Below, in pieces: positions 5,431 through 12,780 of a stretch of 15,590 bases of DNA. Each line of letters begins with the position of its first letter. Position 1 is the first letter of the stretch. The notes below the pieces were generated by a model that saw only the letters and a list, made by a program, of their open reading frames with translations, made no database searches and was not told where the DNA came from. Both the position numbers and the translations under genes were made by a program. Source of the DNA: CAZSVI01 sp964610205 (GTDB lineage: Bacteria; Bacillota; Clostridia; DSM-8532); assembly GCA_964610205.1 (NCBI GenBank), contig CAZSVI010000089.1, forward strand, positions 1 through 15,590. The letters are read 5' to 3'.

Positions 5431-6759
5431 TTGGCAAAACCTGTTGTGGCTATTGTTGGAAGGCCAAATGTCGGTAAATCAACATTTTTTAATTATATAT
5501 CAGGACGAAGGATATCAATTATTGAAGATACTCCGGGAGTGACCAGAGACAGAATTTACGCTGAAGGAGAATGGCGGGGGCAGCAGTTTACTATTATTGA
5601 TACAGGCGGCATAGAGCCTTTCACGGAGGATTACATCAAAAAGCAAATGATCCGACAGGCTGAAATTGCTATGGAGACTGCTGATGTTATTGTGTTTATT
5701 GTTGATATAAAGACAGGAATCACCGCAGCTGATTATGATGTAGCAGTAATGCTCCGAAAATCCGATAAACCGGTTATAGTTGCTGTAAATAAAGCGGACA
5801 GTGTTGGAGAAATGCCTCCGGAGGCATATGAGTTCTATAATCTTGGCATAGGTGAGATATTTACAATATCCTCTATTCACAGACTTGGGATAGGTGACCT
5901 TCTGGATGCTGTATACGAACACTTTCCTAAAGATATGAACGAAGCCGATGATGACGATGTGATAAAGGTTGCGGTTATCGGGAAGCCAAATGTTGGGAAG
6001 TCATCCCTTATAAACAGTATCCTGGGGGAGGAGCGGGTTATTGTCAGCGATATTGCGGGCACAACCAGAGATGCTATTGATACGCCCGTTGAGAGGAATG
6101 GTAAAAGATACACATTTATTGATACCGCGGGAATACGCAGGAAAAGTAAAATAGATGAAAACATTGAGCGATATAGTGTTATCCGCTCATGGACCGCTGT
6201 TGACAGAGCGGATGTATGTATAATTCTTATAGACGCACAGGATGGCGTTACCGAACAGGATACTAAAATTGCCGGCTATGCGCATGAACAGGGTAAAGCC
6301 AGCATAATAGCCGTGAATAAATGGGATATAGTAGAGAAAGAGACCGGAACCCTTGAAAAATACCGTGAGCGGGTAAAGGGCAAGCTTGAGTTTATGAATT
6401 ATGCTCCGGTATTGTTTATATCAGCAAAAACCGGTCAACGGATCGAACGTCTTTTTGAACTGGTGGATTTTGTTTTCGATCAGGCATCCTTTCGTATTCA
6501 GACAGGTATGCTGAATGACGTGCTCAATGAGGCGACAGCCATGGTACAGCCTCCTTCGGACAAGGGAAAGCGCTTAAAAATTTATTATATTACTCAGGTA
6601 GGTATAAAACCTCCAAAATTCATATTGTTTGTAAACAACAGGGAACTTATGCATTTTTCCTATGAACGCTATTTGGTGAATACTCTGCGTACAAATTTTG
6701 GCTTTGAAGGAACACCAATTAGATTTATAATTAAGGAAAAAGGTCAGGAAGACACATAA
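5431..6759 (+). CDS. der: Ribosome biogenesis GTPase Der (EngA)
   Basis: Der is an essential tandem GTPase that assists maturation of the 50S subunit. The start is TTG 5431, with GGAGG at 5418-5422 eight bases upstream. It gives 442 residues beginning (M)AKPVVAIVG as in homologues. A longer ATG frame from 5380 would begin upstream of the predicted transcription start. First G domain: GRPNVGKS (10-17), TPGVTRD (34-40), DTGG (57-60), NKAD (120-123). Second G domain: GKPNVGKS (184-191), DTAG (231-234), NKWD (296-299), SAKTG (331-335). The C-terminal KH-like domain spans about 350-435 and includes KIYYITQVGIKPPKFILFVN. plsY follows after 22 bases and is probably co-transcribed. Confidence 0.97.
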   Translation: MAKPVVAIVGRPNVGKSTFFNYISGRRISIIEDTPGVTRDRIYAEGEWRGQQFTIIDTGGIEPFTEDYIKKQMIRQAEIAMETADVIVFIVDIKTGITAADYDVAVMLRKSDKPVIVAVNKADSVGEMPPEAYEFYNLGIGEIFTISSIHRLGIGDLLDAVYEHFPKDMNEADDDDVIKVAVIGKPNVGKSSLINSILGEERVIVSDIAGTTRDAIDTPVERNGKRYTFIDTAGIRRKSKIDENIERYSVIRSWTAVDRADVCIILIDAQDGVTEQDTKIAGYAHEQGKASIIAVNKWDIVEKETGTLEKYRERVKGKLEFMNYAPVLFISAKTGQRIERLFELVDFVFDQASFRIQTGMLNDVLNEATAMVQPPSDKGKRLKIYYITQVGIKPPKFILFVNNRELMHFSYERYLVNTLRTNFGFEGTPIRFIIKEKGQEDT

Positions 6760-6781
6760 AATATAAAATAGGAGCAGGAAA

Positions 6782-7399
6782 ATGCTATTAAAGATTATTC
6801 TATCTGTTATTATTGGTTATATACTTGGAAGCCTTAACGCTTCTTTAATTGTTGGTAAGCTGTTCTATAAAAAGGATGTCCGGGAACATGGAAGTATGAG
6901 CGCCGGGGCAACAAATACTCTGCGAACACTGGGAAAGGGGGCGGCAATAGCTGTTACCGTTTTTGACGTACTGAAAGGAATAAGTGCCTGTCTTATAGGC
7001 CAATATCTTGTGGGGTACATAGAGAATTACGGAATGGTTGGAATATACCTGGCAGGTCTTGGAGCTGTTTTGGGTCATAACTGGCCTTTATTTTTCGGTT
7101 TTAAAGGCGGAAAGGGCGTTTTAACTACCTTCTCCGTTATCCTTTACATTAGTCCCGTACCGGCACTTATAAGCCTTGGTATATTTGTTATTGTGGTGAT
7201 TCTTACAAAGTATGTTTCTTTGGGTTCCATTGTTGGAGCTATTAGCTGGCCTATTATATCAATTTTCTTCAATCTTCCTGCATTTGGGTTGGTAGTTGCT
7301 GTTTTTATGGTAGTATTAATAGTATTCCGCCATAAGCCCAATATTGAGAGATTACTTAACGGCACAGAAAAAAAACTCAGCTTCAAAAGAAGCGGCTAG
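6782..7399 (+). CDS. plsY: Acyl-phosphate:glycerol-3-phosphate acyltransferase PlsY
   Basis: PlsY transfers an acyl chain from acyl-phosphate to glycerol-3-phosphate, the first acylation of phospholipid synthesis. It is a small multi-span membrane enzyme. The 205-residue product has the usual size and hydrophobic segments, with an N-terminal GYILGSLNASLIVGK. Motif 1 lies at about 35-55 (GSMSAGATNTLRTLG), motif 2 is GHNWPLFFGFKGGKG (98-112), and the third is around KYVSLGSI (143-150). The C-terminus RHKPNIERLLNGTE is typical. Motif 1 is unusual: the common GSGN is GSMS here, while the following GATN and Arg are kept. The ribosome binding site AGGAG precedes ATG 6782. It pairs with der as one transcript. 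Confidence 0.95.
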   Translation: MLLKIILSVIIGYILGSLNASLIVGKLFYKKDVREHGSMSAGATNTLRTLGKGAAIAVTVFDVLKGISACLIGQYLVGYIENYGMVGIYLAGLGAVLGHNWPLFFGFKGGKGVLTTFSVILYISPVPALISLGIFVIVVILTKYVSLGSIVGAISWPIISIFFNLPAFGLVVAVFMVVLIVFRHKPNIERLLNGTEKKLSFKRSG

Positions 7400-7453
7400 T
7401 GGTTTGCAAAGCTTCAAAATCAAATTCATTTTTCAAAGCTTTACAAATCCACT
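7398..7453 (+). other. Long imperfect stem-loop after plsY
   Basis: The arms 7398-7414 and 7435-7453 pair as AGTGG/CCACT, TTTG/CAAA and AAAGCTT/AAGCTTT, with one bulged base and one mismatch, around a loop of about 20 bases. It begins inside the plsY stop codon. The trailing TCCTTTA is only a weak U-tract, so it could be a weak terminator or a 3'-end stabiliser for der-plsY. The rest of 7454-7623 holds a candidate sigma-28 promoter. Confidence 0.5.
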
Positions 7454-7509
7454 TCCTTTATGTTGCGGCCATGCAAACCCTAAATTACACAATTAACAGG
7501 CCACTGGTA

Positions 7510-7537
7510 TAAAAATGAGCAGACGAATCGCCGAATA
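7510..7537 (+). promoter_or_regulatory. Candidate sigma-28 (motility) promoter for the CheX-like gene
   Basis: TAAA (7510-7513), 16 bases, then GCCGAATA (7530-7537). The Gram-positive motility sigma factor recognises TAAA-N15-GCCGATAT. The -35 and the GCCGA core match fully and the last three bases do not. It lies about 85 bases before a chemotaxis-family gene, which is what makes it worth recording. A weak sigma-A alternative is TATACT near 7567 with a poor -35. Confidence 0.35.
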
Positions 7538-7623
7538 AGCGGTTTGTAAATATTCAGCCCATACTATACTCTTTAACTGAATATTCCGATGTAAACATAT
7601 AGAATATCAAGTGGAGGATCGGC

Positions 7624-8109
7624 ATGAAGGTTGATTATATCAATCCGGTTTTAATTGCATCCAGTAAAATTTTAAAGGCTCTTTTACAGGAAGACATAAT
7701 ATTGGGGCGGTTATCATTATTGGACAATCATGACCTTGTTGATAGTCTTGCAATTATTATGTGGATGAGTGGGGATTTTGAGGGCCGCTTTCTTTTTGCG
7801 ATCAAAAGAAATGTTGCGTTGTATATAGCCGGGATTATGATGGGTGAGGAAATAAGGAATCTGAACGATATATCGAAAAGCGCCCTTGGGGAGATGGCAA
7901 GCATGATTCTCGGAAGAACAGGGATTATATTTTCAGAACGTGGAATAGATGTTAAAATAAGTTATCCGACGCTGGTTGAGGGTGACAGTATATACATATC
8001 TCCTTTAAATCAAAAAAAACGTTCCATTATAAATGTTCCGCTGGTTATGAGTCAGGGACATACGATAGATATGAAAATAGAAAGCAACGAATTAATTAAT
8101 GATAATTAA
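7624..8109 (+). CDS. CheX/CheC-family chemotaxis protein (putative CheY-P phosphatase)
   Basis: The 161-residue product matches the CheX-like family in length and layout. It has an N-terminal MKVDYINPVLIASSKILKAL, a central beta segment GDFEGRFLFAIKRNVALYIAG, and the helix SALGEMASMILG that carries the active site. CheX dephosphorylates phosphorylated CheY to reset flagellar signalling. In characterised members this helix has Glu and Asn as ExxN. Here Glu90 is present but the Asn position is Ser93, so catalytic activity is doubtful. The ribosome binding site GTGGAGGA lies just upstream. The symporter gene begins 18 bases later, so they are likely co-transcribed. No other chemotaxis gene is in the window. 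It could act as a signalling or adaptor protein instead. Confidence 0.78.
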   Translation: MKVDYINPVLIASSKILKALLQEDIILGRLSLLDNHDLVDSLAIIMWMSGDFEGRFLFAIKRNVALYIAGIMMGEEIRNLNDISKSALGEMASMILGRTGIIFSERGIDVKISYPTLVEGDSIYISPLNQKKRSIINVPLVMSQGHTIDMKIESNELINDN

Positions 8110-8127
8110 AGGGAATGGGGGATTGAA

Positions 8128-9537
8128 ATGGAAAACGGTTGGGGTGTTGCCATATATTTTTCAGGAATAGCAGCATGCCTTGCAATTGCTACTATTTTGA
8201 AGATGAGAGTAAAGCTGTTTCAGAAGCACCTTATGCCAACTGCTATGCTGGCCGGCTTAATAGGTTTTGCCGTACTGCAGTCAGCCCGGTACGGATTTGG
8301 ATGGGTTACTGAAGAAAAACTGGTACAAATTCAACATGAACTGGGCTTTCTGGTTTCGCATCTGATGGCGGTAGGGTTTATTTCATTAGCATTGAAGGAC
8401 AGAAATAAAAAGAAAAATAAAGATATTGTCAATACGGGATACGCCATTGTTATAACATATATGGTTCAAGGAATATTGGGTTTGGGAATTTCTTTGATTC
8501 TTGTAAACACCTTTTTTCCCGACTTGTTTCCGCCGTTTGGAATGCTATTGCCTCTAGGATTTGCTCAGGGACCCGGCCAGGCGGTGAATATCGGAATCAA
8601 ATGGGAACAGGCGGGTTTCAAAAGTGGTGCCAATATAAGTCTGGCCGTAGCCAACCTTGGTTTCATATGGGCATTAATTGGTGGTGTACCCTTTTTGAAT
8701 TTCCTTCTGAAGAAGGTATATAAGAATAAAAGAAAATACAGCATCACCGAGGTTAAGGATATGGAACTTGAAAAGGCATCGCAGCATACTATTACCGTAC
8801 CCAAAAGCGTTCATATTGATGATTTGAGTATTCAACTGCTGCTGCTGGGTACGGTTTATTTACTTACATATCTGTTCATATACGGAGTATCCCGTCTGAT
8901 AGTTCCATTGGGAACATTCGGAGAAACTGTATCGGACATGATGTGGGGTTTTAATTTTATAATAGGAACAGTTATTGCTTTAGGTCTGCGGTCTATTATG
9001 GACAGGATGCGATTAAAGAGGGTTTTCAAGGTGAATTATGCCGATAATTATCTGTTGCAGAGAATTTCAGCCGGCGCTTTTGATTTCATGATTACAGCAT
9101 CATTAGCCGCTGTATCAATAAGTGTTCTGAAGGATTATCTTGTTCCCGTTCTGCTGCTTACAACAATCGGAGCATTATTCACAATGGTATACAGTTATTA
9201 CATAAGCCGAAGGATCTATAAAGATGAGCAATTAGAGCATATTATAGCTTTGTATGGCATGTGGACCGGTACCATTACGACCGGTATTGCGCTCCTTCGT
9301 GAAATTGATCCGTATTCAAAAACGAATGTGCCGGAGCATTTAGTACTCGGCAGCGGCTTTGCCATATTTGTCGGTTTTCCGTTAATGATTATTTTAGGCT
9401 TGCCCCTGCAGGGTTTTAAATTGAATCAGCCAATTTACTATTTTTGGACTTTTGTTGCCATGGTTGTAATGAGTAGTATCATGATTATTATTTTGTATAG
9501 GAACAGGCCCGGAAGGGAAATAGAAAGTAAAGGCTGA
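8128..9537 (+). CDS. gltS: Sodium/glutamate symporter, GltS family
   Basis: GltS proteins import glutamate with sodium across the cytoplasmic membrane. The 469-residue product is longer than the roughly 400 of E. coli GltS. It shows two halves of several hydrophobic spans each, with a charged cytoplasmic stretch at about 195-235 (KKVYKNKRKYSITEVKD). The first re-entrant motif is GFAQGPGQA (144-152), followed by IKWEQAGFKSGANISLAVANLGF. The second half carries YGMWTGTITTGIALLREIDP (376-395), the family's TGT..TG..L.RE.DP pattern. The ribosome binding site is G-rich (GGGGGA). It follows the CheX-like gene by 18 bases and ends at a bidirectional terminator. Substrate is assigned by family only; another anion is possible. 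Confidence 0.85.
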   Translation: MENGWGVAIYFSGIAACLAIATILKMRVKLFQKHLMPTAMLAGLIGFAVLQSARYGFGWVTEEKLVQIQHELGFLVSHLMAVGFISLALKDRNKKKNKDIVNTGYAIVITYMVQGILGLGISLILVNTFFPDLFPPFGMLLPLGFAQGPGQAVNIGIKWEQAGFKSGANISLAVANLGFIWALIGGVPFLNFLLKKVYKNKRKYSITEVKDMELEKASQHTITVPKSVHIDDLSIQLLLLGTVYLLTYLFIYGVSRLIVPLGTFGETVSDMMWGFNFIIGTVIALGLRSIMDRMRLKRVFKVNYADNYLLQRISAGAFDFMITASLAAVSISVLKDYLVPVLLLTTIGALFTMVYSYYISRRIYKDEQLEHIIALYGMWTGTITTGIALLREIDPYSKTNVPEHLVLGSGFAIFVGFPLMIILGLPLQGFKLNQPIYYFWTFVAMVVMSSIMIIILYRNRPGREIESKG

Positions 9538-9598
9538 AAAGCCTTGTTAAGTTTAGTTTGAAAAATTTATTATTTTATCGTTCAATAATATATTAATA

Positions 9599-9624
9599 AA
9601 AAAGAGGGCATCAGCCCTCTTTTT
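9599..9624. terminator. Bidirectional terminator between gltS and the bactofilin gene
   Basis: AAAAAGAGGGC (9599-9609), loop ATCA, GCCCTCTTTTT (9614-9624): an 11-bp stem with an A-run on one side and a T-run on the other, so it works on both strands. On the minus strand it overlaps the last four codons and the stop of the bactofilin gene, so its upstream arm is coding sequence. Confidence 0.88.
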
Positions 9625-10039
9625 CCTCTACAACCGAACTGGTTGGTTTGCTTTTCTTAAAATCCATTTTTTTCTTTTTATCACCTGTTTCATCAGGAAG
9701 CTTATCAATCATTTTGCAGTTTCCTTCGAAAACTGCGCCTTCATCTGTTACAAAACTATGTACCTCCATATCCCCCTTTAAACGTGCGGTGGATTCAAGA
9801 CGAAGATTGTTTTTTATATGGACATTACCATTAATCGTACCAGCAACTATAAGATTGTCTGCCCAGACATTTCCGACAATAACGGCGTTAATAAGAACTA
9901 TGGCATCGCCGGAAGCTTTTATATCTCCTTCAACGCGTCCGACAATTTTAATCGAACTGTCCGATTCCACATCTCCTTTAAAAGTGGTATGCTCTCCAAT
10001 AATCGTATCCATTACCGCAGGGGTTCGCTTTTTTATCAT
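9611..10039 (-). CDS. Bactofilin (polymer-forming cytoskeletal protein)
   Basis: Bactofilins polymerise without nucleotide into filaments at the inner face of the membrane and position cell-wall enzymes. The 142-residue product has the family's right-handed beta-helix core at about residues 10-105. Short repeats spaced by glycine are visible: TTFKGDVESDSSIKIVGRVE, GDIKASGDAIVLINAVIVGN and IVAGTINGNVHIKNNL. The core ends in GAVFEGNCKM. The charged C-tail (about 110-142, rich in Lys and Glu) is presumably disordered. ATG 10039 has a perfect AAGGAGGT site. It lies 35 bases downstream of an M23 peptidase gene on the same strand, a pairing known from other bacteria. Confidence 0.93.
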   Translation of the reverse strand: MIKKRTPAVMDTIIGEHTTFKGDVESDSSIKIVGRVEGDIKASGDAIVLINAVIVGNVWADNLIVAGTINGNVHIKNNLRLESTARLKGDMEVHSFVTDEGAVFEGNCKMIDKLPDETGDKKKKMDFKKSKPTSSVVEEKEG

Positions 10040-10074
10040 TTCAGTACCTCCTTGACATTACCTTTTTATTATAA

Positions 10075-11025
10075 TCAGTTATTCGGTTTTGTACCGATAA
10101 ACATGGCTGGATCTATTGGGTAATCATTAAGTCTTATTTCAAAGTGAAGATGCGGTCCGGTTGAAACACCGGTACTTCCAACTCTGGCGATCTCCTGGCC
10201 GGCATCAACCTTTTGCCATTTTTTCACCAAAATTTTAGAGCAATGCGCATAGCGCGTAACCAACCCGTTCCCGTGATCTATATCAATACAATAACCATAG
10301 CCGCCGTTCGTTCCTGAGTATATTACAGTGCCTGAGGCTGAAGCAAAAATAGGATTGCCGCTTTTTCCGCCAATATCTACACCCGTATGATCAAGGAATT
10401 TTCTGTAAACCGGATGCAGACGATTCCCGAAAGGGGATTCAATTAACCCTTCGGTTGGCCAAAACGTGGGTAAATGATCCAGATAGCTTCTTAATTCCTC
10501 TTTGGTATCCGCAAGCGACGTAAATAGTTCGTCACCTTTTTTATCGGCTTCCTCAAGAAATTTCAACACTGCTCTTAATTCGGTTATTTTGCCGATAAAT
10601 GAAGTCGTGGGATTGCTTGCGGCGGATGAACGGCTAACAGTAAGGGTTTTAGTTTCCTTTTCAATATAATTTTCCGTCAGGTTCTGAATTTGCATAGAAA
10701 ACTCTTTTATAGTATCCTTGGAAACATTATCAAGGTTTACAACTTCCTCTATGGTATTTATTCTTTTCTGGACAATATTTTGCTGTTCCAGCAGGAAAGT
10801 CTGCAATCCGTTGTGTTGTTCCCGTAATTCACGGTTCTCCTGTATTGTTAATGCAAGGTATCCTGATAGAGTTAATAGGATTAGCATAAAAACAGCCAAA
10901 AGCGTAAAAATTTTTGAATGAATATTGGAAATTCGCCAGGTTTTAACCTTATCGGAGTTGTGGGGCACCATCATCAAAGATACATATTTTTTAACCCGGA
11001 GCGCCTTCCCTCTTATTTTCTTCAT
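10075..11025 (-). CDS. Membrane-anchored M23 (LytM-type) peptidoglycan endopeptidase
   Basis: M23 enzymes are zinc peptidases that cut peptide cross-links in peptidoglycan. Taking ATG 11025 with AAAGGTG upstream gives 316 residues; GTG 11034 would add three. An uncleaved transmembrane anchor lies at about 37-61, followed by a coiled-coil-like region to about residue 180. The LytM domain then runs from about 190 (TEGLIESPFGNRLHP). Zinc ligands are H213 and D217 (HTGVD) and H294, with H292 (HLHFE) and H261 (YAHC) as the catalytic pair. All are present, so it should be active. The layout resembles enzymes working with bactofilins in shape control. It is transcribed away from the rlmD-like gene. 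Confidence 0.92.
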   Translation of the reverse strand: MKKIRGKALRVKKYVSLMMVPHNSDKVKTWRISNIHSKIFTLLAVFMLILLTLSGYLALTIQENRELREQHNGLQTFLLEQQNIVQKRINTIEEVVNLDNVSKDTIKEFSMQIQNLTENYIEKETKTLTVSRSSAASNPTTSFIGKITELRAVLKFLEEADKKGDELFTSLADTKEELRSYLDHLPTFWPTEGLIESPFGNRLHPVYRKFLDHTGVDIGGKSGNPIFASASGTVIYSGTNGGYGYCIDIDHGNGLVTRYAHCSKILVKKWQKVDAGQEIARVGSTGVSTGPHLHFEIRLNDYPIDPAMFIGTKPNN

Positions 11026-11238
11026 ATCTTTCACCTTTGTTTCCTTTTGTTAGATAATTTTTTCTATCTGTCTGTCTATGGAAACGTATACAGATGTAGT
11101 ATAAGCTTCCTTATAAATAATATGTTTTTTATTATGTTACATGTTGTTTTCTATTATAATACAAAATGATTTCAAAATGAAGAAAAAATTCAAAAAAGTT
11201 TGGATTAAGACACACATAAAGAAAGGACGATACACTGT

Positions 11239-11286
11239 ATGAAAGCATACCGCACAGGATGCTTAATTTGTAAAATAAAGGTATAA
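11239..11286 (+). CDS. Possible 15-residue leader ORF upstream of rlmD
   Basis: ATG 11239 to TAA 11284-11286 encodes MKAYRTGCLICKIKV and stops eight bases before the rlmD ATG. AAAGGA at 11222-11227 lies 11 bases upstream, a little far. Two Cys in a C-L-I-C pattern are notable because the downstream enzyme carries an iron-sulfur cluster, but this may be chance. It lies in a 269-base divergent spacer (11026-11294). TATAAT motifs at 11153-11160 read on both strands, but neither has a good -35. Confidence 0.15.
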   Translation: MKAYRTGCLICKIKV

Positions 11287-11294
11287 CGCAAAAG

Positions 11295-12647
11295 ATGAGA
11301 AAAAATGAATCCTACGATCTGGATATTACGGGATTGACTCATGAAGGTATGGGTGTAGGCAGAATTAACGGTATGGCTGTTTTTGTGCAGGGTGCTATTG
11401 AAGGGGAAACCGTAAGAGTAAAAATCATTAAAACACATAAAAATTATGCGTTTGCCAGGGCAGAGGAATGGCTAAAGGAAAGCCACTGGCGGCAGGAAGC
11501 CTTCTGCCCGGTGTTTGAACGCTGTGGAGGCTGTAATTTGCAGCATATCTCATATGACAGGCAGCTTGAATTCAAACGACAGGTAGTCGCTGACAGTTTT
11601 GCCCGCATTGGAGGTATCAGCGGTATCACTATAAACCCGGTTATTGGTATGAATCATCCTTTTCATTACCGGAATAAAGCTCAATATCCGGTAGGTGTAG
11701 GAGATAATGGTGCTGTTGCAGGATTTTACGCCAGACAAAGTCATGACATTATAAAGTCGCCGGATTGTTATATCCAGAACCGAGCCAGTTGGACCGTAGT
11801 TAATTCCATTATCCGTCAGATTGAAAATACATGGATTTCAGTATATGATGAAAAAACAGGAACAGGCATTCTTCGTCATATAATTACCCGGATTTCCCGT
11901 TTAAACGGTGATATAATGGTAGTTCTTGTGGCAGCGGATGAAAAAATACCCCATCTCTATGAACTGATAAAGCAAGTTACCAATGAAGTCCCCTCAATTA
12001 AGAGCATTGCTTTAAATGTTAATAAAGGCAGGAATAGTGTTGCTCCCGGAGGTAAGGTTAAAATTGTTTTTGGGGATAGTACAATAACAGATAAAATAGG
12101 GGATATAAAGTTTCAAATATCGCCCTTGTCTTTTTATCAGGTTAATCCCGAACAAACATCCGTATTATATGAAAAAGCAGTAGAATATGCCGGACTGACA
12201 GGTAACGAGACCGTTTTTGATCTTTATTGCGGAATTGGCACGATATCACTCTTCCTTGCAAAGAAGGCTGAAAAAGTCATTGGAGTGGAAGTAGTTCAGG
12301 GAGCAATGCAGGATGCCGAAAAAAACGCAAGACTCAATGGAATAACAAACGCAGTGTTTTATCAGGGTAGAGCGGAAGAAGTTGTTCCAAAGCTTTATGG
12401 GGAAGGAATAAAAGCCGATGTTGTTGTTGTGGATCCGCCACGAAAAGGCTGTGATCAAATCTTGCTGGAAACCTTAATTCAAATGCAGCCAAAGCGTATT
12501 GTCTATATTTCCTGCAATCCCTCTACCCTGGCAAGGGATTTGAAATATTTATACGGAAACGGGTATAAAGCTAACCAGGTGCAGCCGGTGGATATGTTCC
12601 CGTGGACGGGGCATGTGGAGGCCATAATCCTGTTGCAACGGCTGTAA
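11295..12647 (+). CDS. rlmD: RNA (uracil-5-)-methyltransferase, RlmD/RumA family
   Basis: This enzyme makes 5-methyluridine in 23S rRNA using SAM. The 450-residue product has three parts. A TRAM RNA-binding domain spans residues 1-60. A [4Fe-4S] cluster site uses C71, C77 and C80 in CPVFERCGGC and C158 in SPDCY. A Rossmann methyltransferase domain carries VFDLYCGIGTISLF (307-320), VVDPPRKGC (378-386) and the nucleophile C407 in YISCNPSTLARDL, with E442 as probable base. All signature residues are intact. The exact target uridine (1939, 747, or both as in Bacillus RlmCD) cannot be read from sequence. The ribosome binding site AAAGG is rather distant. It is monocistronic and ends in a terminator. 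Confidence 0.94.
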   Translation: MRKNESYDLDITGLTHEGMGVGRINGMAVFVQGAIEGETVRVKIIKTHKNYAFARAEEWLKESHWRQEAFCPVFERCGGCNLQHISYDRQLEFKRQVVADSFARIGGISGITINPVIGMNHPFHYRNKAQYPVGVGDNGAVAGFYARQSHDIIKSPDCYIQNRASWTVVNSIIRQIENTWISVYDEKTGTGILRHIITRISRLNGDIMVVLVAADEKIPHLYELIKQVTNEVPSIKSIALNVNKGRNSVAPGGKVKIVFGDSTITDKIGDIKFQISPLSFYQVNPEQTSVLYEKAVEYAGLTGNETVFDLYCGIGTISLFLAKKAEKVIGVEVVQGAMQDAEKNARLNGITNAVFYQGRAEEVVPKLYGEGIKADVVVVDPPRKGCDQILLETLIQMQPKRIVYISCNPSTLARDLKYLYGNGYKANQVQPVDMFPWTGHVEAIILLQRL

Positions 12648-12695
12648 CGCTGATATTTCAAGGGTTCACCGCAGGTAATGGAATGAGTTAGAATG

Positions 12696-12730
12696 AAGAC
12701 GTGAGGAGATGACTTTCACGTCTTTTCTTT
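12696..12730 (+). terminator. Terminator of rlmD
   Basis: AAGACGTGA (12696-12704) and TCACGTCTT (12716-12724) form a 9-bp stem, extendable by G-U pairs, with TTCTTTT after it. It is intact, so whatever brought in the recombinase inserted downstream of it. Confidence 0.8.
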
Positions 12731-12736
12731 TGCGCG

Positions 12737-12769
12737 TATAATTTTCATGGATATTCCATTTTATATAAT
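12737..12769 (+). promoter_or_regulatory. Promoter/operator region of the serine recombinase
   Basis: Two TATAAT hexamers lie at 12737-12742 and 12764-12769. Between them is the dyad ATGGA-TAT-TCCAT (12747-12759). The second TATAAT has TTTTCA (12742-12747) as a 16-base-spaced -35, but it would start transcription almost at the ribosome binding site. The first has a poor -35 inside the rlmD terminator. A dyad between two -10 boxes is what an autorepressor site would look like. The functional -10 is uncertain. Confidence 0.35.
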
Positions 12770-12780
12770 GAGGGTGAGCC

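Noticed and set aside
9648..10055. 135-residue plus-strand ORF opposite the bactofilin gene
   Set aside because: The bactofilin frame has a perfect ribosome binding site and family repeats; this one is its shadow.
11153..11160. Divergent promoter at the palindromic ATTATAAT
   Set aside because: Both strands show a -10-like box but neither has a -35 with more than about half the consensus at 16-18 bases.
12648..12780. Left attachment site of the recombinase element
   Set aside because: No sequence here could be matched by eye to a second copy near the right end of the window, so no att core is claimed.
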